This document shows positions 1 through 5,571 of a stretch of 9,671 bases of DNA, piece after piece. Origin of the DNA: a bacterium (GTDB lineage Bacteria; Babelota; Babeliae; Babelales; Babelaceae); contig JAJZMR010000011.1 of NCBI GenBank assembly GCA_021847535.1, positions 1 to 9,671 of the forward strand, in the 5' to 3' direction. Within the stretch, counting starts at the first letter, position 1. Each line of letters opens with the position of its first letter. Position numbers and translations under genes: made by a program. Under the pieces are notes generated by a model that saw only the letters and a list, made by a program, of their open reading frames with translations, ran no database searches and was not told the origin of the DNA.

Positions 1-169
1 CATATGGTGCCACGAGTGGTAGCCGTGTTTTACAATGTTTGATTAGATCAATAACAAATTTTTGTTGCTGATTATACACAATCTGTATGGTTTGTCTATC
101 AAGCTCTGCATAGATTGGCCGATGTGCAATAACAATAAAAAATGTGGCATAGTACAATAATTTTTTCAT
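1..169 (-). CDS. Exported protein of unknown function, N-terminal part (cut by left edge)
   Basis: This reading frame starts at ATG 169-167 and stays open for 56 codons to the left edge, so only the N-terminus is visible. The protein starts MKKLLYY and has a hydrophobic stretch (about residues 4-15), then a likely signal-peptidase site near Tyr20-Ala21. This is a typical Sec signal, so export across the inner membrane is inferred. A good ribosome-binding site (AAAGGA, 177-182 on the minus strand) supports the start. The gene follows the 222-725 gene by 52 bases on the same strand. The two proteins share a start context, a signal peptide and a Cys-Lys...Arg...Pro...Val-Ala...Tyr pattern (C46, K47, R49, P51, V53, A54, Y56 here), so they are probably distant paralogs. 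No known family was recognised. The start codon sits in the loop of an inverted repeat. Confidence 0.7.
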   Translation of the reverse strand, partial: MKKLLYYATFFIVIAHRPIYAELDRQTIQIVYNQQQKFVIDLIKHCKTRLPLVAPY

Positions 170-219
170 AAATATATCCTTTATTACATGGTATAAACTG
201 ATCTATTATTGTACTATGC
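147..219 (-). repeat. Perfect 15-bp inverted repeat enclosing a start codon
   Basis: The arm at 147-161 (GCATAGTACAATAAT) is the exact reverse complement of the arm at 205-219, with 43 bases between them. In minus-strand mRNA the first arm lies just after the stop codon of the 222-725 gene. The second arm covers about codons 3-8 of the next gene. The loop contains that gene's ribosome-binding site (177-182) and ATG (169-167). Fifteen perfect pairs this close together are very unlikely by chance. There is no U-run after the second arm, so it is not an ordinary terminator. It could control translation, stabilise mRNA, or bind a protein as DNA. Confidence 0.75.
159..175 (-). repeat. 17-base direct repeat over start codon, copy 1
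   Basis: The 17 bases at 159-175 are identical to 715-731. In both copies they cover the ATG, the two following Lys codons and the six bases before the ATG, giving ATATTTATGAAAAAATT on the minus strand. AT-rich composition and a shared MKK start explain part of the match. Together with the protein similarity it also suggests duplication of an exported-protein gene. Confidence 0.5.
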
Positions 220-221
220 TC

Positions 222-725
222 TTAAATTATTTTCCAGCCGTACAGGACGTTGTTTTTAATCAAATAAACATCATCAAAAATTAATGCTTTGTAAGGATAA
301 GCAAGGAGATCAAGTTCCCGTGCATACCATTTGAGTACATTATGTAAATTTTTGAGCAATTGCTTGAGCTCACGTTTTGGCTCTTGGTTCACGATACCGC
401 AGGACAAAATAATAATTGCCACTGCAACTTTTTTTTGATCGAAGTAATTGATCTTGAGCGCATCAAGTGTGATTTCCATGGCATTGATCTTATCAAGATA
501 ATTTTTGAGTATTTTAACCATTTCAAGATCACAACTGTCTAATTCTTCCTGTATCGCTGGATAGGCAGCAGCTACGCTCGGGTACCGCTTGCAAACCTGC
601 TCAAATATATTAACGTGTGTGGGCTTGAGATGGTGGGGGTTAAGCGTAAAAACAAAAAATGAAGCCGATATGTGCAATTGTGATGCACATATCAAATGGG
701 CTATATATACATAAAATTTTTTCAT
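222..725 (-). CDS. Small exported protein of unknown function (167 aa)
   Basis: I do not recognise a family. The protein starts MKKFYVYIAHLICA and has a short hydrophobic N-terminal segment up to about residue 24, which looks like a Sec signal peptide with possible cleavage near Ser20-Ala21. The mature part is mostly predicted helix with alternating charged and leucine/isoleucine residues (about 55-145). Cysteines lie at about 45, 65 and 109. The start at 725-723 has only a weak ribosome-binding site (AATAGATATTT before ATG). It lies 20 bases after the stop of the AAA+ gene, so translational coupling in one operon is likely. The N-terminus resembles that of the next gene (CK-R-P-VA-Y around residues 45-55). 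A periplasmic or outer-surface role is inferred only from the signal peptide. The open frame, operon position and paralog support a real gene. Confidence 0.75.
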   Translation of the reverse strand: MKKFYVYIAHLICASQLHISASFFVFTLNPHHLKPTHVNIFEQVCKRYPSVAAAYPAIQEELDSCDLEMVKILKNYLDKINAMEITLDALKINYFDQKKVAVAIIILSCGIVNQEPKRELKQLLKNLHNVLKWYARELDLLAYPYKALIFDDVYLIKNNVLYGWKII

Positions 726-731
726 AAATAT
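715..731 (-). repeat. 17-base direct repeat over start codon, copy 2
   Basis: This is identical to 159-175 and covers the ATG (725-723) of the 167-residue exported protein gene. Here the bases further upstream differ, and the AGGA found before copy 1 is missing, so this gene has the weaker ribosome-binding site. Confidence 0.5.
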
Positions 732-745
732 CTATTTTTTTCTTA

Positions 746-3022
746 TTATTCTATTAATTTTTTAATATCAGCGCCGGTGATGAATGGCCGCTTCAGGAGC
801 TCTTCAGCGATTTTTTTTATCAAATCACTATGATTTTTTAAAAGATCAGTGATTTCTTGTTCGTAACGATCGACAAGCGCTTGAGCTTGCTCAAAAAGCT
901 TACTTTGAGCAGCTGTAGGCAACTCTTTAAGCTTTTGTCCCTTAAGGAGTATCTTTTGAGCGATCTCAAAAGCGGTGCGGTAATCAGGCGCACAATAATC
1001 AATACTGTATGATCCAAGCATGAGTTTCTGAGTGGCAATGCCTGCAAGGTTACGCTTACAAAGTTTTTCCAGCTCGCCTGCATCAGATTGTGTAACTGCT
1101 TCACGTAATGAGCTTGAAATAACGGTTCCATACCTAATTGGGTTCTTTTCGTCATCTTTGCCGCCAGCAAGCCAAAAATTTTCTTCTTCTATCGTGCGGC
1201 GCACCTTGCAGATAGTCGCTATCGTAATAATTTCGCTAATTTCAAGCATGTGATGGGCTACAATTTTTCCAGCTTGATCCAGCGCAATTGATCGAGCTTC
1301 ATCCTGCATAAGGCCACTGGCAGAAGTAATACCGTGAACAATGTCATTTATGGCATGCTGCAGATGCATTTGATTTATGCCCTGCCCATTTTTATGGGCT
1401 TCAAAGCGAGCTTCTTTGACGATTTGATGTAAATGGCCAAAATGGCAATGTCTTGTTTGCAAAATAATCGATTGCATATCAATATTTTTAATATTGATAC
1501 CATATTTTTGGAACCGTTCAGCAAAAAATGCTGCACGTTCTACTGGACCAGGCGTTTTAAATTCAAGTCGTTTACCAAATCGTTGATAGGTAAAAAGCTC
1601 TTTTGCAAGTTTTTCAGCTTGATTGGTTGCGCCAATAATAATAACCTGCTTGTTCGGGTCTTTGATCTTATGCAACTCATTAAGCTGCGTTAAAAAATCA
1701 AAAAGAAGTGCTCGGTCGCCGCCCACATTTTGGATGCCCAAAAGATGAATTTCGTCGATAAACAGAATAGCCGGTGCACAACTCAAGGCATAATCAATAT
1801 ATGATTTAAGGGTAACCCCATTGGTGATCATGGTATAATCAACGGGGATAAGTTCAATTTTTGTTTTAAGCCCTTTACTTTCATACAATTTATTTATCGT
1901 TGCTCCAAGGGCCTTAACCAAAGCTGTTTTGCCTGTTCTTGAAGGTCCGGTCAAAAGCCAACCCTTAGGGATTTCTATATCTGAATGGATATTCCGTTCT
2001 GCATTTTCAAAAAGATCAATAATTTTGTACAGTTCATGTATCTGATCTTCGAGCCCGATAAGTGATGGATCATCAAGGGTTATTTCATTTTCTAATGAAA
2101 GAGCCATTCCATTTTTTTTGACGTTTTTTATTCCTTTAAGGATATTATAGGTATTAATGATATCCATCTTCAATTTTTTATAATTTTTGCGCACTGAATC
2201 TATCGATTTATCGATGAGATAGGTTCCGAATTTTTCAATGTTTTGTTTTCCTGCTAGAAGGCATATTGATCCTGCAGTTGGTAAAAGGTACTGCATTGAA
2301 AAAATTTGACCTAGATTTTTAGTGAATGCACCACCAAAAGTATTATTATTTCCATCGTGCACAAAAGGCGCCTTCCATATCTGTGATGCTCCATACAGCG
2401 CTGCGATCCCTGCAGGCGTCCAGAGAAAATATTTATACCGTTTATAAAAATTTTCCATAGACCGTACGGCTTTATTGATCTTCGTAAGACCTATTGAAGT
2501 ACATTTTTCTTCTAAGATATCAAGATTTTTATCATTTTTTTCTTGTAGCTTATGAATATATTGGAAACTTATTTCACTGTTTTTATCAGGAATGATTAAT
2601 TCTTCAATAATTGGCGCGCCAAAATTTTCAAAATTTGCATCAACTGCTACCGTTAATCGAGCAATAATATTTTTTAATATGACCGCTGTATGCAGAATCA
2701 TTTCAGGGTCGGCTGGGGCCAAAGTAGTCCCTTGCAATGATTGGAGCAGCTCCATATACGCAAGTATATGTACCGCCAGCCCTGTATTACCCGCGGTTGC
2801 CTTAACAGAGCCCTTTTGGATGCAGCCGAGGATCTGTTGCAAAATGGCTGTGAGATAGTCCATCTGCTTGAACGTTTCCTTTTGCATGTCCATACAGATA
2901 GCAACAATCTCAGCGCGCTCCTCGTTGTTTATTTCGTTGTTGTAATTTTCTTGTTCATTTTGAATCGGTTGAGCGACGGGTAAATCTTGAGCAACAAGTC
3001 TTGTCGCAATATGGCAAGACAT
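746..3022 (-). CDS. FtsH-like AAA+ ATPase with a degenerate (protease-dead) M41 domain
   Basis: The 758-residue protein has three parts. Residues 1-198 are of unknown fold, with a Gln/Asn/Glu-rich start. Two hydrophobic segments (about 199-215 and 243-258) could be membrane helices, as in FtsH. An AAA+ module (about 320-555) has Walker A GPSRTGKT 359-366, Walker B FIDEIH 421-426 and sensor-1 GATN 464-467. In the second region of homology RFGK (481-484) stands where FtsH has RFDR, and the other conserved Arg is Thr478. The FtsH pore motif FVG is absent. The C-terminal part aligns with peptidase M41, but HEAGH is DQAGK (582-586), so both zinc histidines and the catalytic Glu are gone. The likely third ligand, Asp680, remains. 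I infer an unfoldase, chaperone or scaffold without protease activity. FtsH is about 640 residues, so this is longer. AAGGA (3030-3034) precedes the ATG by 7 bases. It is the first gene of a probable operon with two exported proteins. Confidence 0.85.
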   Translation of the reverse strand: MSCHIATRLVAQDLPVAQPIQNEQENYNNEINNEERAEIVAICMDMQKETFKQMDYLTAILQQILGCIQKGSVKATAGNTGLAVHILAYMELLQSLQGTTLAPADPEMILHTAVILKNIIARLTVAVDANFENFGAPIIEELIIPDKNSEISFQYIHKLQEKNDKNLDILEEKCTSIGLTKINKAVRSMENFYKRYKYFLWTPAGIAALYGASQIWKAPFVHDGNNNTFGGAFTKNLGQIFSMQYLLPTAGSICLLAGKQNIEKFGTYLIDKSIDSVRKNYKKLKMDIINTYNILKGIKNVKKNGMALSLENEITLDDPSLIGLEDQIHELYKIIDLFENAERNIHSDIEIPKGWLLTGPSRTGKTALVKALGATINKLYESKGLKTKIELIPVDYTMITNGVTLKSYIDYALSCAPAILFIDEIHLLGIQNVGGDRALLFDFLTQLNELHKIKDPNKQVIIIGATNQAEKLAKELFTYQRFGKRLEFKTPGPVERAAFFAERFQKYGINIKNIDMQSIILQTRHCHFGHLHQIVKEARFEAHKNGQGINQMHLQHAINDIVHGITSASGLMQDEARSIALDQAGKIVAHHMLEISEIITIATICKVRRTIEEENFWLAGGKDDEKNPIRYGTVISSSLREAVTQSDAGELEKLCKRNLAGIATQKLMLGSYSIDYCAPDYRTAFEIAQKILLKGQKLKELPTAAQSKLFEQAQALVDRYEQEITDLLKNHSDLIKKIAEELLKRPFITGADIKKLIE

Positions 3023-3048
3023 TAAATGTTCCTTAAAATATGAGAATA

Positions 3049-3077
3049 TTTATTTACCATATCTTTTTAAGTATACT
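3049..3077 (+). promoter_or_regulatory. Possible promoter for the thioredoxin reductase operon
   Basis: TATACT at 3072-3077 matches the -10 consensus at five of six bases and lies 45 bases before the ATG at 3123. At 17 bases' spacing the -35 position reads TTTATT (3049-3054), a poor match. The -10 sequence is palindromic with the opposite-strand candidate, so only one of the two may be used. Confidence 0.25.
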
Positions 3078-3097
3078 AAGTTACGTAAAAATTACAA
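3070..3097 (-). promoter_or_regulatory. Possible promoter for the FtsH-like/exported protein operon
   Basis: On the minus strand TTGTAA (3097-3092) and TATACT (3075-3070) are separated by 16 bases and lie about 50 bases before the ATG at 3022. The matches to sigma-70 consensus are four and five of six. The 100-base intergenic region serves two divergent genes. AGTATACT at 3070-3077 is a short palindrome that gives a -10 element in both directions. Confidence 0.35.
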
Positions 3098-3122
3098 GTT
3101 AAACACTAAAATAGGCTTTATT

Positions 3123-4574
3123 ATGAAGGTTTTTTTGCAATTTGTTGTCGGTTTGACAGTTTTTTTAGGGGTTTCTTTTGGCCTGTACCGTGGTTATAGT
3201 TTTTTTTATGGCAAAAAGGGGGGGAATAATTACGATTGGAAAGTTATCCAGCAGAAAAAAAATATTATACCGGTAGCCATTATTGGCTCGGGGCCTGCAG
3301 GTTTGAGCGCGGCATTATATACATCGCGTGCACATATGCACACGGTCGTTTTTCAAGGGCCTCAGTCTGGTGGGCAATTAATGAGTACAAGTGAGGTTGA
3401 AAATTGGCCATCAGTTGGCAAAAAGCAGGGGCCGGAAATTATGCAGCTACTTAAGGATCAGGCGCAGCATTTTGGCGCGGTTCTTATTAATGAGAGCATT
3501 AAAAGGGTAAATTTTGCTTCCTGGCCCTACGAACTTATTACTTCTGATGATCAAGTAGTTCATGCGCTTTGTGTGATTATTGCAACGGGGGCATTTCCTG
3601 AAAGGCTTAAAAATGTGCCGGGTGAGGCTGAACCTTGGGGCAAAGGTGTGACTGGGTGTGCTATTTGCGATGCTGCGTTTTTTAAAGATAAAGATGTGGT
3701 TGTCGTTGGCGGCGGTGATTCTGCTGCTGAGCAGGCATTGCAACTAACAGCTTATGCGCATCATATAACAATTCTTGTGCGAGGACCTAAAATGCGCGCA
3801 TCTGCCGCGATGCAGGACCGTCTTAAAAAATTTGATTATATAACCATTAAATATGATACGATGATTACTCAAATTGAGGGTGACGGCTCCCATGTTACTG
3901 GTGTTACATTGCAGACACCGCACGGCAGTGAGCATATGGCCATTGACGGAGTCTTTTTGGCGATCGGCCACAAACCAAATACTGACATTTTTAAGGGGCA
4001 GATTGCTTTTTCACCCACTGGGTATATCGCCCATGCCTGCCGAACCCAAGAGACATCGCAAGAAGGTGTGTTTGCCGCAGGCGATGTTTCTGATGAGCGT
4101 TATCGACAAGCTGCAGTTGCCAGTGGTGATGGAGTTAAGGCAGCCCTTGATGCAGAAAGATTCTTGCAGCATATTGGCTTTGATGAAATTCTGGCAAAAA
4201 AAATTGAGCGGCTATTGTATGATCCGATAGCCATAGCAGATTTACCTGATATTGAACCGATTGAGTCGTTGGATCAATTCAAACAGGTTGTATTGGAAAG
4301 CAACGTGCCCGTTGTCATAGATTTTTATACCAAAACATGTTCGTCATGTGCGCAGATGATGCCGTATATTAAGTCTACGGCAGCGCACATGAAAAATAAG
4401 CTCCTCTTTGTTAAAGTTGATATTGAAAAAGTCCCTGAGCTTAAAAATCGGTATGCCATAACAACGGCGCCGTATTTTATTGTTGTCAAAGACGGGCTTG
4501 TGATAGGAAGACATAATGAGGCTATGACTAAACGAGAGCTTTTTGATTTTGCAAGTCGCTTCGTTCAGGAGTAA
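3123..4574 (+). CDS. trxB: Membrane-anchored thioredoxin reductase-thioredoxin fusion
   Basis: The 483-residue protein would pass electrons from NAD(P)H through FAD and a dithiol to its own thioredoxin domain. A hydrophobic segment (about 4-28) followed by Lys31-Lys32 looks like a signal anchor. By the positive-inside rule the catalytic part would face the cytosol. The reductase module (about 48-345) has FAD motif GSGPAG 55-60, redox motif CAIC 179-182, nucleotide motif GGGDSAAE 196-203 and a C-terminal FAD motif AAGDV 318-322. The usual HRRxxxR for the NADPH phosphate reads VRGPKMR (219-225). After a linker, the thioredoxin domain (about 375-480) has buried Asp400, active site TCSSC 405-409 where WCGPC is usual, and cis-Pro450. 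TrxR-Trx fusions are known, for example in Mycobacterium leprae. The anchor is the unusual part. A weak TAGG (3112-3115) precedes the ATG by 7 bases. It is the first gene of an operon with a second reductase. Confidence 0.9.
   Translation: MKVFLQFVVGLTVFLGVSFGLYRGYSFFYGKKGGNNYDWKVIQQKKNIIPVAIIGSGPAGLSAALYTSRAHMHTVVFQGPQSGGQLMSTSEVENWPSVGKKQGPEIMQLLKDQAQHFGAVLINESIKRVNFASWPYELITSDDQVVHALCVIIATGAFPERLKNVPGEAEPWGKGVTGCAICDAAFFKDKDVVVVGGGDSAAEQALQLTAYAHHITILVRGPKMRASAAMQDRLKKFDYITIKYDTMITQIEGDGSHVTGVTLQTPHGSEHMAIDGVFLAIGHKPNTDIFKGQIAFSPTGYIAHACRTQETSQEGVFAAGDVSDERYRQAAVASGDGVKAALDAERFLQHIGFDEILAKKIERLLYDPIAIADLPDIEPIESLDQFKQVVLESNVPVVIDFYTKTCSSCAQMMPYIKSTAAHMKNKLLFVKVDIEKVPELKNRYAITTAPYFIVVKDGLVIGRHNEAMTKRELFDFASRFVQE
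4567..4571 (+). promoter_or_regulatory. Ribosome-binding site that fixes the second TrxR start
   Basis: AGGAG at 4567-4571 lies inside the last codons of the fusion gene, 7 bases before ATG 4579. An in-frame ATG at 4543 would add 12 residues that overlap the previous gene and has no such site, so 4579 is the better start. The layout implies translational coupling. Confidence 0.8.
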
Positions 4575-4578
4575 GTTT

Positions 4579-5571
4579 ATGGGAAAAAATATCTTTTCCA
4601 TTTCTATTGTTGTCTATCTCTTTATTGTTCACAATATGACAAGGTGCGACAAAAAATTAGGCATTATTGGGGGCGGTGTAGCTGGGCTATCTGCAGCTAT
4701 CTATGGAGGCAATGGTAAAATAGAAACACTTGTTTTTAAAGGTCCTCAGGCGGGTGGTCAACTTGCGCGCGCAGCCCTTGTTGAAAATATCCCTGGGCTT
4801 CGGCCTATGCCTGGTACGGAATTTATCGTTCAACTTGAAAAGCAGGCGCAGGAATTTGGGGCACAGTTAATTGATGAGTCTGTTGTCTCGGTAACTATCC
4901 AACAAGAAGGGCGCCGTTTTTTGGTCACGACTCAGGAGGGAGGCGCGTATGAAGTTGATGCATTAGTTATAGCATCCGGCGCTCGTCCGCAGACGCTTAA
5001 TATTCCCGGTGAAGATACCTATTGGGGTAAAGGGCTTTCGACCTGCGCATTATGTGATGCTATTTTTGCCGCCGAAAAAGATGTTGTCATTATTGGCGGA
5101 GGTGATTCTGCTATAGAAGAGGCGTTGCAGTTGGTTGGTTATGCACAAAAAATTACCTTAATAGTAAGAGGCAATCAGCTTCGGGCAAGTCCCCGTATGC
5201 AAGAAAAGCTTTCTCCATTCACGCATATTTTTTATCAGTATAATTCTGAGGTCAAAGAAATTATCGGGGACAGTTCTGCCGTCACTGCTGTTATTGTAAA
5301 AAATAACAAGACGGGTTTTGAAGAGGTTATTCCGACACAAAGAATTTTTTTTGCCATAGGCCATATTCCAGAGACTTCATTTATTAAGGATATTGTTCCT
5401 TGCGATGTGCAAGGTTATATTCAACTGCTTGATGGGCAAAAAACCTGTACTCAAGGAATTTTTGCTGCTGGTGATGCTACAAATAAACGGCATAAACAGG
5501 CTATTATTGCAAGCGGGAATGCGGTTGAGGCTGCGCTTGATGCAATTAATTACTTACGTGATATTGATTAA
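4579..5571 (+). CDS. trxB: Thioredoxin reductase paralog with hydrophobic N-terminus
   Basis: The 330-residue flavoprotein belongs to the low-molecular-weight thioredoxin reductase family. It has FAD motif GGGVAG 31-36, redox motif CALC 156-159 followed by Asp160, nucleotide motif GGGDSAIE 173-180, and AAGDA 296-300 near the C-terminus. VRGNQLRAS (196-204) replaces HRRxxxR, as in the upstream paralog, so both probably arose by tandem duplication. An extra N-terminal stretch, about 25 residues, has a hydrophobic core (about 5-18), suggesting membrane attachment. The Cys23 context (MTRC) is not a convincing lipobox. A second ATG at codon 20 would remove the hydrophobic part but lacks a ribosome-binding site. 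The gene begins 4 bases after the fusion gene and has no thioredoxin domain. It might reduce the neighbour's domain, a free thioredoxin or an unknown acceptor. Its stop overlaps that of convergent sbcC. Confidence 0.9.
   Translation: MGKNIFSISIVVYLFIVHNMTRCDKKLGIIGGGVAGLSAAIYGGNGKIETLVFKGPQAGGQLARAALVENIPGLRPMPGTEFIVQLEKQAQEFGAQLIDESVVSVTIQQEGRRFLVTTQEGGAYEVDALVIASGARPQTLNIPGEDTYWGKGLSTCALCDAIFAAEKDVVIIGGGDSAIEEALQLVGYAQKITLIVRGNQLRASPRMQEKLSPFTHIFYQYNSEVKEIIGDSSAVTAVIVKNNKTGFEEVIPTQRIFFAIGHIPETSFIKDIVPCDVQGYIQLLDGQKTCTQGIFAAGDATNKRHKQAIIASGNAVEAALDAINYLRDID
5568..5571. other. Shared stop codons of two convergent genes (TTAA)
   Basis: The plus-strand reductase stops with TAA at 5569-5571 and the minus-strand sbcC with TAA at 5570-5568. 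The two genes overlap by four bases and leave no room for an intergenic terminator for either transcript. Confidence 0.9.

Noticed and set aside
838..1170. 110-codon minus-strand frame inside the AAA+ gene
   Set aside because: It overlaps the well-supported AAA+ frame, has no ribosome-binding site and shows no recognisable motif.
746..3022. Calling this gene ftsH, an active zinc protease
   Set aside because: The AAA+ part fits, but the HEXXH motif is absent, so the active-protease name would mislead.
3874..4230. 118-codon plus-strand frame inside the TrxR-Trx fusion
   Set aside because: It is an out-of-frame shadow of a conserved reductase region, with rare-looking composition and no start signal.
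4543..4578. Upstream in-frame ATG as start of the second reductase
   Set aside because: It would overlap the end of the fusion gene and lacks a ribosome-binding site, while ATG 4579 has AGGAG at ideal spacing.
4645..4650. Lipoprotein site at Cys23 of the second reductase
   Set aside because: The residues before the Cys are Met-Thr-Arg, which do not fit a lipobox; Arg at -1 is not accepted.
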